A stretch of 15,559 bases of DNA, taken from Alistipes sp. (GTDB lineage: Bacteria > Bacteroidota > Bacteroidia > Bacteroidales > Rikenellaceae). This document shows positions 1-5,851 of the stretch, one piece after another. Position 1 is the first letter of the stretch; every line of letters starts with the position of its first letter. The stretch is from the NCBI GenBank assembly GCA_029051915.1, contig JAIDKM010000127.1, positions 1-15,559 of the forward strand, written 5' to 3'. The notes under the pieces are model-generated. The model was not told where the DNA came from. It ran no database searches and saw only the letters and a list, made by a program, of their open reading frames with translations. A program made the translations under genes and the position numbers.

Positions 1-69
1 CCCGGCGGCCGCCCGTTCGCCGGCGAGGGACGGAACATGCTGCCGGCAGATCGGGACACCCTAATATAA
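1..69 (+). CDS. Possible 3' end of an upstream gene (22 codons and a stop)
   Basis: Frame 1 is open from the window edge to a TAA at 67-69 and would encode a tail ending in MLPADRDTLI. Third codon positions are mostly G or C, as in the confirmed genes. The other forward frame that is open nearly as far (stop at 62-64) has adjacent cysteines and looks less like protein. The fragment is too short for a family to be recognised. A hairpin begins four bases after the stop. The stretch could equally be non-coding. Confidence 0.35.
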   Translation, partial: PGGRPFAGEGRNMLPADRDTLI

Positions 70-72
70 AGA

Positions 73-104
73 AGAATTCCGGGACCTGGCAGCTCCGGAA
101 TTCT
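73..104 (-). terminator. Putative terminator hairpin (10-bp stem)
   Basis: AGAATTCCGG (73-82) pairs perfectly with CCGGAATTCT (95-104) across a 12-base loop. Read on the minus strand the stem is followed by a T-rich run (TTCTTCTTTATATT), so it could end transcription coming from araC. On the plus strand no T tract follows. Confidence 0.4.
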
Positions 105-108
105 CTGG

Positions 109-126
109 TTAGGTTAGTTAGGTTAA
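109..126. repeat. Tandem duplicate of a 9-mer
   Basis: TTAGGTTAG is followed directly by TTAGGTTAA. The two units differ only in the last base. No function can be assigned. Confidence 0.5.
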
Positions 127-131
127 TGAGA

Positions 132-147
132 GTGGGAGAACTCCCAC
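132..147. other. Short GC-rich hairpin
   Basis: GTGGGAG (132-138) and CTCCCAC (141-147) are exact inverted copies separated by AA, so a realistic fold is a 6-bp stem with a 4-base loop. No T tract follows on either strand. Role unknown. Confidence 0.4.
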
Positions 148-237
148 ATATCGTATTACAAAGATAAGCGGATTTTTAGGAAAAACAAAATTTTTCCCGT
201 CTATTTTTGGAAATCCGCCCCGAAAATCGGCGATCAA

Positions 238-263
238 TTATAATTAAAATTTTTTAATTATAA
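238..263 (-). terminator. AT-only hairpin downstream of araC
   Basis: TTATAATTAAAA (238-249) and TTTTAATTATAA (252-263) form a perfect 12-bp inverted repeat with a TT centre, starting about 20 bases beyond the araC stop codon on the minus strand. Position suggests a transcript end or a 3'-stabilising hairpin for araC. The absence of G-C pairs makes classical intrinsic termination uncertain. Confidence 0.45.
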
Positions 264-282
264 ATCGTTCGTAAGATTTTGA

Positions 283-1197
283 TTAAAGCGCCTCGCGTAC
301 CGGTTCCTGCTGCATTTCAGATTCCGTGAGCGGAGTTCCCGTGTTGATATGGCGGTTGCGGTAGGTGGCGGGTGTCATCTGGTACTCTTTCTTGAAGAGC
401 TTGATGAAGTGCGACGTATTGGGGAACGTACACTCGTTGCCTATCTCCGAGATCGATTTCGAGGTGGAGATCAGCAGCAGGCGCGAGTGCATGAGGCGCT
501 GACGGATGTACCACTTGTGGGGCGGCATCTGGAAATGGCGCCGGAATTCCTTTTTGAACGACGTGAGCGAACGGTTGGTGAGCCGCGAAAGCTCCTCGAT
601 GGAGATATCCTTGAAGATATGGTCGTAGACCGTCTGCTCGAAAGACTCTTTGGCGGCATCCACGTTGCTGAGCAGCTTGCTTTTGATGCAGCAGTCTTCG
701 TGCGACGCGATCAGATAGATCAGTTCGGTCATCTTGATGTTCTCGGCTGTTTCGTCGTGGTGGAACTCTTCGTCGCGCAGGTAATTGTTGGTGTTGGTGA
801 AAAAGTTGCGCACGGTGCTCCATGCAGGCATGACCACGTGCATGCGGTGGTTGCAGTTTTCGCACGAATGGGCGTTCGAGATGTTGAGTCCGTAGGTGAT
901 GTTCAGATGCAGCAGGATGCGCTGCAGATCCGCCGGCGTGTAGTAGACCAGAATCTGCTCGAAGGGCTGTCCGTTTTCCGGAAAGTGTTCGATGTAGTGG
1001 TGTCCGATGCCGAGGTAGAAGATGTCGCCGCGGATGAGTTTGCGGCGTTTGTCGCCGTCGTAGATGTACATGGTGCCGCGAAGAATGTACCCGATGGCGT
1101 AGCGGGACAGGGTTTGTGATTGAATGCCGGAGTGAAGCGTTTCGACATACTTCACGATCATCGGCTGCTGAGCCGACGAATTGACTGAATTCTTCAT
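283..1197 (-). CDS. AraC-family transcriptional regulator
   Basis: A 304-residue DNA-binding regulator. The N-terminal half (about residues 30-90) looks like the cupin-type ligand-sensing domain of AraC proteins, with GDIFYLGIGHHYIEHF near 57-72. The C-terminal half (about 187-283) carries the paired helix-turn-helix. ISIEELSRLTNRSLTSFKKE is the first HTH, and ISEIGNECTFPNTSHFIKLF followed by KKEYQMTPATYR is the usual family signature. Between them lies a Cys/His cluster, SCENCNHRMH at 111-120, and a second HEDCC at 166-170. The target is unknown. The adjacent genes are an uncharacterised membrane protein and RNase HII, neither an obvious regulon member. The ATG at 1197 lies about 60 bases downstream of a -7 promoter box. 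Family assignment is secure; the signal sensed is not. Confidence 0.93.
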   Translation of the reverse strand: MKNSVNSSAQQPMIVKYVETLHSGIQSQTLSRYAIGYILRGTMYIYDGDKRRKLIRGDIFYLGIGHHYIEHFPENGQPFEQILVYYTPADLQRILLHLNITYGLNISNAHSCENCNHRMHVVMPAWSTVRNFFTNTNNYLRDEEFHHDETAENIKMTELIYLIASHEDCCIKSKLLSNVDAAKESFEQTVYDHIFKDISIEELSRLTNRSLTSFKKEFRRHFQMPPHKWYIRQRLMHSRLLLISTSKSISEIGNECTFPNTSHFIKLFKKEYQMTPATYRNRHINTGTPLTESEMQQEPVREAL

Positions 1198-1255
1198 GTT
1201 AGATTGTTAATTTTAGTTTTTGCAATCAATGTGTTGCGTCACTGTTGTTGCACGC

Positions 1256-1287
1256 CAAATGTACAATCTAAACTTTAATTAGTAAAA
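1256..1287 (-). promoter_or_regulatory. Candidate araC promoter
   Basis: On the minus strand TACATTTG (1256-1263) matches the Bacteroidota -7 consensus TAnnTTTG. Nineteen bases upstream is TTTTA (1283-1287), an imperfect match to the -33 TTTG. The predicted transcript would have a leader of roughly 55 bases. The -7 match is exact and the -33 match is weak. Confidence 0.5.
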
Positions 1288-1318
1288 TTAAAAATGGCAA
1301 ATATGGACACGTAGGATC

Positions 1319-1342
1319 ATATTGATCTGAATTTATCAATAT
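1319..1342 (-). terminator. Weak hairpin downstream of the membrane-protein gene
   Basis: ATATTGAT (1319-1326) pairs with ATCAATAT (1335-1342) over an 8-base loop, beginning 15 bases beyond the stop of the minus-strand gene ending at 1357. There is no clear T tract. It is a possible transcript end before the araC promoter. Confidence 0.35.
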
Positions 1343-1356
1343 TAAAACCAAATGGA

Positions 1357-2343
1357 TTATTGCAGTACGATATTGAACAACGCGCCGGCGAGGAGGACGG
1401 CGTAGATCGTCTGGGCGACAGCGGGGTGCGAGCGGACGAAGAACAGCGGCAGCAGCACGGCGAGCGGAATGGCCAGCAGTGCGAAGACGCCGGTCGAGAT
1501 GCCGGGCAGACAAGCGACCAGCACGAGGAGCAGCAGCACCTCGATATGATAGACGAGAATCGTCCGGGATTTGGAGCTGACGGCATACAGATCGGAATAG
1601 AAAAGCTGCAGCGCGAAGATCAGTGCCAGGGCGGTGCCGCCTGCAAATATCTGAGTACCAAACGACATATCGTCGGGAAGCCGGAACCAACGGCCTTCGA
1701 GCAGTCCGTCGCCGATCGCCAGGAGCGGTGCGTGGAAGGGATTTCCGGCGCCCCAGTTGACATAGCAGAGGATCGCCGCGGGGAGCAGCAGGCCGACGAC
1801 GGCGATGATCCATTCGCGCATCGTGCGGTGGAAATGGAGGATCGCCAGCGGCAGCAACAGCAGCAGCGGCAAGGTCTTCGGAGCCAGAACGACCAGGATG
1901 CCGAGGTAGAGCGAACCCCGGAAAACGGCGTCGAAAGCGTAGTTGTTCGAGTAGGAACGGCAGAAGTTGCGGATGGAGAAAATCAGAAGAATCGAACAGA
2001 CGAACATGAAAAGATCGACCCGTCCGGCGGTCAGGCCGCCTACGAGCGCTCCGTAAAGCGGAATGGCGATGCAGGTATTGGCCGTATAGAGGTTGTAGCG
2101 GACTGTAAGATGTCCTGTGCGCAAACCTACGGAGATGATCGCCAGGCAGCAGAGCGCCCGGGCCCACTCCGGAAATGCGGTCTGGAACCGGACGAGCAGC
2201 TCCCCGGGCATCCAGAGTCCCGACCCGTCGGCGAGGGGTGCGGCGGCAACGGGTGCTTCCGGCCAGTAGATGGCTGCGGCGGCCAGGGCAGCGAGGGTCA
2301 GGAATGCCGGGATGAAGGCTTGCCGGGCGATGTTGAACTTCAT
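1357..2343 (-). CDS. Polytopic inner-membrane protein (DUF6427-like)
   Basis: A 328-residue, very hydrophobic protein with about nine or ten predicted membrane spans, separated by short loops containing motifs such as RNFCRSYSNNYAFDAVFRGS and LAPKTLPLLLLLPLAILHFH. No enzymatic motif is evident. The arrangement resembles the uncharacterised Bacteroidota family DUF6427, but that is a recollection of pattern and not a search result. The chosen start (MKFNIARQ, ATG at 2341-2343) lies about 25 bases downstream of a clear -7 box. A longer frame to 2400 would run through that promoter and was rejected. The gene is divergent from rnhB and shares its 77-base spacer. Confidence 0.75.
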   Translation of the reverse strand: MKFNIARQAFIPAFLTLAALAAAAIYWPEAPVAAAPLADGSGLWMPGELLVRFQTAFPEWARALCCLAIISVGLRTGHLTVRYNLYTANTCIAIPLYGALVGGLTAGRVDLFMFVCSILLIFSIRNFCRSYSNNYAFDAVFRGSLYLGILVVLAPKTLPLLLLLPLAILHFHRTMREWIIAVVGLLLPAAILCYVNWGAGNPFHAPLLAIGDGLLEGRWFRLPDDMSFGTQIFAGGTALALIFALQLFYSDLYAVSSKSRTILVYHIEVLLLLVLVACLPGISTGVFALLAIPLAVLLPLFFVRSHPAVAQTIYAVLLAGALFNIVLQ

Positions 2344-2368
2344 ATCGAGAGTCGCTTGGTTGCGAGCA

Positions 2369-2401
2369 CAAAAATAGCGAAAAAAGCAAGAGCAACGCAA
2401 T
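2369..2401 (-). promoter_or_regulatory. Promoter of the membrane-protein gene
   Basis: TATTTTTG on the minus strand (2369-2376) is an exact TAnnTTTG -7 box. ATTG at 2398-2401 sits 21 bases upstream as a near match to the -33 TTTG. It lies within the same 77-base divergent spacer as the rnhB -7 box. Confidence 0.6.
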
Positions 2402-2408
2402 TTATTCG

Positions 2409-2416
2409 TAACTTTG
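2409..2416 (+). promoter_or_regulatory. rnhB -7 box four bases before the ATG
   Basis: TAACTTTG is an exact TAnnTTTG match ending four bases before the rnhB start codon at 2421. No convincing -33 TTTG is seen 19-21 bases upstream. If used, transcription would begin at or next to the start codon, giving a leaderless or nearly leaderless mRNA. Confidence 0.5.
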
Positions 2417-2420
2417 TACT

Positions 2421-3029
2421 ATGTTGGAAGTCCGGTATCAAAGCGAATTTCTTGAAGCGGGATGCGACGAGGCGGGGCGCGGGTGCCTGGCCGGGCCGGT
2501 TTTTGCGGCGGCGGTGATTTTGCCGCCCGATTTCCATGATCCGCTGCTGAACGACTCGAAACAGATGACCGAACGCAACCGCGACCGCCTGCGCGAGGTG
2601 ATCGAACGCGAAGCCGTGGCGTGGGCTGTCGAAGCGGTATCGCCTGCGCGGATCGACGAGATCAACATTCTGAACGCCTCGTTCGAGGGGATGTCGCTGG
2701 CCGTGGCGCGGCTCGATCCGCAGCCGGGATTTTTGGCCATCGACGGCAATCGTTTCCGCACGCGGCTGGAGATTCCCTATGCCTGCATCGTAAAGGGCGA
2801 CGGGAAGTATGCCGATATTGCGGCGGCTTCGGTGTTGGCCAAGACGCATCGCGACGAGTACATGCGCCGGCTGGCCGAGGAGTTTCCGGAATACGGATGG
2901 CAGACGAACAAAGGCTATCCGACGCGCGAACATCGGCTGGCTGTTCGCGAATACGGACTGACACCTCATCACCGACTGACCTTCAATCACGAAATCGACC
3001 AGCTGGAATTGCCCTTCGAGGACGAGTAG
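2421..3029 (+). CDS. rnhB: Ribonuclease HII
   Basis: A 202-residue enzyme that cuts the RNA strand of RNA-DNA hybrids and starts ribonucleotide excision repair. The metal-binding acids are present: DEAGRG at 16-21 (D16, E17), D108 in AIDGNRF and D132 in YADIAAASVLAKTHRDE. GWQTNKGYPTREH near 162-174 is also typical. Length and N-terminus fit the family, supporting the ATG at 2421 even though it sits only four bases after a -7 promoter box. The C-terminus ends in QLELPF (194-199) then EDE, which resembles a bacterial sliding-clamp-binding hexapeptide. A good intrinsic terminator follows at 3117-3138, so the gene is probably monocistronic. Confidence 0.97.
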   Translation: MLEVRYQSEFLEAGCDEAGRGCLAGPVFAAAVILPPDFHDPLLNDSKQMTERNRDRLREVIEREAVAWAVEAVSPARIDEINILNASFEGMSLAVARLDPQPGFLAIDGNRFRTRLEIPYACIVKGDGKYADIAAASVLAKTHRDEYMRRLAEEFPEYGWQTNKGYPTREHRLAVREYGLTPHHRLTFNHEIDQLELPFEDE

Positions 3030-3068
3030 CCGGAGACCGGGAGATTCAAAAGCAGCCTGGCCCGGAAT

Positions 3069-3091
3069 AACGGGATGTTACGGCATCCGTT
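3069..3091 (+). other. Bulged hairpin downstream of rnhB
   Basis: AACGG(G)ATG (3069-3077) pairs with CATCCGTT (3084-3091) with one bulged G and a 6-base loop. It lies in the rnhB 3' region before the terminator and may be part of the 3' untranslated region. Confidence 0.35.
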
Positions 3092-3116
3092 AGTGCGGCC
3101 GCAGATTCAGCAATCC

Positions 3117-3138
3117 CCGGCCTAAGAGGCCGGTTTTT
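3117..3138 (+). terminator. Intrinsic terminator of rnhB
   Basis: CCGGCC (3117-3122), loop TAAGA, GGCCGG (3128-3133), followed at once by five T. This is a classical plus-strand rho-independent terminator 87 bases after the rnhB stop. Confidence 0.85.
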
Positions 3139-3186
3139 AGAAAGGGTCTTTCAAAAAACCGAGGGTCGGTGTACATATCAGTCTGA

Positions 3187-3205
3187 CGGGAAGCCTTTCT
3201 TCCCG
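3187..3205. other. Hairpin just upstream of the FSMPD cassette remnant
   Basis: CGGGAAG (3187-3193) pairs exactly with CTTCCCG (3199-3205) over the loop CCTTT. No T tract follows. It sits about 30 bases before the recognisable start of the cassette. Confidence 0.4.
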
Positions 3206-3221
3206 CCATTCATTCCAGCGA

Positions 3222-3446
3222 TTGCTTCATACGTCTGCCTCGGGCTACCGCCACTATGCGTCGGGAGCCCTGACGAATGTCGGTGCGCAGGGCCTTTGCT
3301 GGTCTTCGTCGGCTTTTGCGGCCGGCGACGCCAATGCGAGCTCTCTGAGTGTTCTTGCCTCTCGTGTGAGTCTGTCGTTCGGCAATAATCGCGCTTACGC
3401 CTTCCCTGTGCGCTGCGTCCAGCATCTGCGGGCTGCTTTTTCTTCC
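3222..3446 (+). pseudogene. Orphan C-terminal FSMPD / C-type-lectin-like cassette, resembling a DGR variable region
   Basis: The plus frame reads SASGYR, SGALTNVG, WSSSAF, NNRAYAFPVRC and then VQHLRAAF. In order and spacing these match the C-terminal end of Fibrobacter succinogenes major paralogous domain proteins (GYR...G..NVG..G.YWSSS...NNR..GFPVRC), a fold used by Bacteroidota as the variable region of diversity-generating retroelements. Between the conserved blocks the codons are those expected if AAC/AAT codons had lost their A bases (cac, tat, ctt, tgc, gac, gcc, agc, tct, agt, gtt, cgt, ttc, ggc). In 3241-3420 there are 19 A against 48 T. No ATG precedes it, the frame is closed at 3138-3140, the first in-frame start is a TTG at 3222, and there is no stop after the domain: the frame runs antisense into exbD. 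The rnhB terminator lies upstream. It is therefore a fragment without a gene body. The domain call is by pattern only. Confidence 0.6.
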
Positions 3447-3468
3447 GCGGTCGGGAGAACCGGACATG

Positions 3469-3500
3469 AAAACAGCGGGCCCCGATTCCGGGGCCCGCTG
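3469..3500 (-). terminator. Intrinsic terminator of the exbB-exbD operon
   Basis: CAGCGGGCCCCG (3473-3484) and CGGGGCCCGCTG (3489-3500) form a perfect 12-bp stem with a 4-base loop. On the minus strand the stem is followed by TTTT (3472-3469). It lies 21 bases beyond the stop of the last exbD gene. It also sits 26 bases 3' of the FSMPD cassette on the plus strand. Confidence 0.85.
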
Positions 3501-3521
3501 CATGAGAGGATGCGGAAAATC

Positions 3522-3992
3522 TTAGTAACCCAGCGACTTGGAGGCTGCGTAGGAGATTTTCAGCGCGTTGGCTTTACGAAGTTCCTGCTTGACGTCGGTG
3601 ATGATACCCATCTTGGTCGTACCGTCGGCCTTCAGACAGATCGTCATCAGGGCACGGTCGGTTTCGCTGAGCTTGTCGCGCTCGGCGGCGACGAAATCGA
3701 GAATGTCCTTCGTCGTCTTGTAGGAGTCGTTGAGCTGGATGCGCGGCGCAGTACCGAACTTCGCCTGCATGGCCAGCGACGGCTGTCCCACATGGATATA
3801 ACTTACCAGCGACTTCTTTTCGAGTTTCTGAACCTCGGTAGCTTCGGGGAGCTTGTAGCGAACCAGCAGCTCCTGATCGCGCATGGTCGTAGAGACCATG
3901 AAGAAGAAGAGGATCATGAAGATCACGTCGGGAAGCGACGCTGTCGAAATGGGGGGCAGACCTTTGTTGCCCTTCTTTTTCATTACTGCCAT
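3522..3992 (-). CDS. exbD: ExbD/TolR-family biopolymer transporter (second copy)
   Basis: A 156-residue single-span inner-membrane protein, part of the ExbB-ExbD proton channel that powers TonB or related envelope machines. A short basic cytoplasmic tail (MKKKGNK) is followed by the span SLPDVIFMILFFFMVSTT at about 19-36, with the proton-relay aspartate at D22. The remainder is periplasmic and ends in KKADG-type ExbD features (ICLKADGTTKMGIITDVKQE, about 118-137). It starts four bases after the upstream exbD stop and is the last gene of the operon, followed by the terminator at 3469-3500. Two different ExbD proteins per operon are usual in Bacteroidales. Confidence 0.92.
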   Translation of the reverse strand: MAVMKKKGNKGLPPISTASLPDVIFMILFFFMVSTTMRDQELLVRYKLPEATEVQKLEKKSLVSYIHVGQPSLAMQAKFGTAPRIQLNDSYKTTKDILDFVAAERDKLSETDRALMTICLKADGTTKMGIITDVKQELRKANALKISYAASKSLGY

Positions 3993-3996
3993 AATC

Positions 3997-4602
3997 TTAC
4001 TTCTTTATAACGCGCGGTTCTGCTTCGGAGATTTTCTGCTGGACAGCTTTGGCGACGATGCTGCGCTGCTCTTCGGGAAGCGCGGACATTTTGTCGCCGA
4101 ACTTGCGGAGAGCCACCTCGTCGCGGATCTCGTTGAAAGCGCGGGCCAGCTCGTTCTGCACCATGATATAGGCTTGGTAGCCCGTATCGCGGGTGGTTTG
4201 CAGGGAAACCACGCCCATGCTGACGGGATAGACCCACTTGCTGCCGTCGGGAAGGTCGAAGACCTGCTCCTCCTTTTCGGGAAGATCGGGAGCGTCCGTC
4301 GGATTGAGGATGAACTCCTTCGTCTTCTCCTTCAGGTTGCGGAGCTCGACATACTCCTGCTTGCCGGGTTGTCCTGCCATGATCTGACCGCTACCGTTGA
4401 TAAGCACGAGGAACAGGTTGCGCTCCTTGACCTTGACTTCCTCCTGTTGTTGGTCTTCGGGAGGAATCGGGGGAAGCATGCGCGCCAGACCCGTGTCGGT
4501 ATTCATGGTAGTGGCCACCAGGAAGAAAATCAGCAGCAGGAAGGCAATGTCGGCCATCGAACCGGCGTTGATTTCCTGTACTTTTCTTTTATCCGTTGCC
4601 AT
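3997..4602 (-). CDS. exbD: ExbD/TolR-family biopolymer transporter (first copy)
   Basis: A 201-residue ExbD paralogue. The N-terminus is basic (MATDKRKVQE), the single span is about SMADIAFLLLIFFLVATTMN (15-34), and the channel aspartate is D18. The periplasmic part is longer than in the second copy and includes a proline/glutamine-rich linker (PPIPPEDQQQEEVKVKE, about 44-60) and a C-terminal charged tail. The two ExbDs differ enough in length and periplasmic sequence to suggest non-identical roles, perhaps a hetero-dimer beside ExbB; that is inference. It begins nine bases after the 139-residue membrane protein and ends four bases before the second exbD, so the genes are almost certainly co-transcribed. 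Confidence 0.92.
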   Translation of the reverse strand: MATDKRKVQEINAGSMADIAFLLLIFFLVATTMNTDTGLARMLPPIPPEDQQQEEVKVKERNLFLVLINGSGQIMAGQPGKQEYVELRNLKEKTKEFILNPTDAPDLPEKEEQVFDLPDGSKWVYPVSMGVVSLQTTRDTGYQAYIMVQNELARAFNEIRDEVALRKFGDKMSALPEEQRSIVAKAVQQKISEAEPRVIKK

Positions 4603-4611
4603 TTGTTTCGA

Positions 4612-5031
4612 TTATTTGAATGCGCCCCGGATCTCCGTTACGATGGCCGTCAGGAAGGCGGCGACGAAAGCGACGTAGGTTACCAGGATGCTCGTTTCGG
4701 TAATGACGGTTTCACCGTGGCCGAAGAACCCGTTGTTCTGGAGGTCGATGATGTTGACCGTGTGGCTTGCCGAGTAGAAGTACGACACGCCGATGACGAT
4801 CAGGATCAGAGCCAGCGACAAGATGGTTCCCTTGATGCCTGCCGGGTTTTTGACCATTCCGAAGACGGCGCAGAAGATCGCGGCGGCGATGGCGAACACG
4901 AAGAGGAAGTATCCCCATATCAGGTTCAGGCCGACCGCCGTCTCCGAGCCGCCGGTAGCTATCGCGTAGATCAGAAGGACCGCCGTGATAGCCATCAGAA
5001 CGCCCAGCAATATGTTAAGAATCTTTTTCAT
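4612..5031 (-). CDS. Four-TM membrane protein of the exbB-exbD operon, unknown function
   Basis: A 139-residue protein with four likely spans (about 5-27, 37-60, 66-86 and 112-134) and one polar loop (SASHTVNIIDLQNNGFFGHG, about 87-106). No catalytic motif is visible and I do not recognise a named family. It is embedded between exbB (28-base gap) and the first exbD (9-base gap). I recall small membrane proteins in this position in other Bacteroidales ExbBD operons. Context suggests an accessory subunit of the proton-driven complex, but nothing in the sequence proves it. Confidence 0.8.
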   Translation of the reverse strand: MKKILNILLGVLMAITAVLLIYAIATGGSETAVGLNLIWGYFLFVFAIAAAIFCAVFGMVKNPAGIKGTILSLALILIVIGVSYFYSASHTVNIIDLQNNGFFGHGETVITETSILVTYVAFVAAFLTAIVTEIRGAFK

Positions 5032-5059
5032 GATTGCTTGTAGCTAAGGTTGACTGTGA

Positions 5060-5851
5060 TTATTTCTTGTTGTAAGCCGTCAGGATGTCCATCAGCGTGA
5101 TGGAAGAATCCTCCATATCGTTTACGAGCGAGTCGATCTTCGAAACGATGTAGTTGTAGAACAGCTGAAGAATAACCGCAGCGATAAGACCCATGAGGGT
5201 CGTCAGCAGGGCGACCTTGATACCGCCTGCCACGAGCGTCGGGCTGATGTCGCCGGCAGCCTGGATGGCGTCGAACGCGCCGATCATACCTACGACGGTA
5301 CCCATGAAGCCCAACATCGGCGAGAGGGCGATGAACAGGCCGATCCACGAGAGACCCGACTCCATCTGGCCGGTCTGCACCGAGCCGTAGGATACGACGG
5401 CCTTCTCTACGGCGTCGAGACCCTGCTGGTAGCGGTCGAGACCCTGGTAGTAGATCGAGGCGATCGGGCCGCGGGTGTTGCGGCAAACTTCTTTGGCAGC
5501 TTCGATACCGCCGTTCTGGAGAGCCTCCTCGACTGCATTGACGAGTTTCTTGGAGTTGATCGTCGAGAGCGACAGGTAGAGGATGCGCTCGATGGCTACG
5601 GCCAGACCGATCACCAAGCAGAGCAGCACGGGCAACATCCAGCCCCAGCCGCCTTCGAGGAACTTCTGCATCAGAATGTGGTGCATGCTTTCGCCGGCGA
5701 CTTCGGTTTCGGCGATGGCGGCGTCAACGGTCTCGGCCGGTTCCAGAACCGCTTCCGTCTCTTCTACAGCGTCGGCTGCTTCCTGAGCGAACGCATTCAC
5801 GGTGCCCAGCGAGAAGAGGGCTACCGACAGAATCAAAAAAAGTTTTTTCAT
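5060..5851 (-). CDS. exbB: MotA/TolQ/ExbB proton channel protein
   Basis: A 263-residue inner-membrane channel subunit that couples proton flow to TonB-type energy transduction. It starts with a signal-like segment (MKKLFLILSVALFSLGTVNA) and an acidic stretch at about 24-54 rich in Glu and Ala. Three further spans follow at about 71-91, 168-190 and 212-234. The motif LGFMGTVVGMIGAFDAI (180-196) and the glycine-rich DISPTLVAGGIKVALLTTLMG region carry the MotA/ExbB signature. The ATG at 5851 was chosen because it begins the signal-like sequence. An open extension to 6073 is highly charged, starts with TTG inside a -7 box and is less likely. It is the first gene of the operon exbB, 4-TM protein, exbD, exbD. 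No tonB gene is adjacent. Confidence 0.93.
   Translation of the reverse strand: MKKLFLILSVALFSLGTVNAFAQEAADAVEETEAVLEPAETVDAAIAETEVAGESMHHILMQKFLEGGWGWMLPVLLCLVIGLAVAIERILYLSLSTINSKKLVNAVEEALQNGGIEAAKEVCRNTRGPIASIYYQGLDRYQQGLDAVEKAVVSYGSVQTGQMESGLSWIGLFIALSPMLGFMGTVVGMIGAFDAIQAAGDISPTLVAGGIKVALLTTLMGLIAAVILQLFYNYIVSKIDSLVNDMEDSSITLMDILTAYNKK

Larger units (their letters stand above)
70..282. other. AT-rich intergenic spacer with hairpins and a 9-bp tandem repeat
   Basis: No gene was found here. The spacer holds three inverted repeats (73-104, 132-147, 238-263) and a tandem pair of a 9-mer (TTAGGTTAG at 109-117, TTAGGTTAA at 118-126). The rest is A/T-rich. It lies downstream of the minus-strand araC gene and, if the upstream tail is real, between two convergent genes, where dense termination signals are expected. 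Confidence 0.6.

Noticed and set aside
1360..2517. Plus-strand frame of 385 codons opposite the membrane protein
   Set aside because: Gln/Arg/Gly-rich translation with no domain, overlapping the start of rnhB in another frame.
3883..5043. Open frame of 386 codons on the plus strand opposite exbD-exbB
   Set aside because: Antisense to three genes with clear families; low-complexity Asp/His/Arg-rich translation typical of shadow frames.
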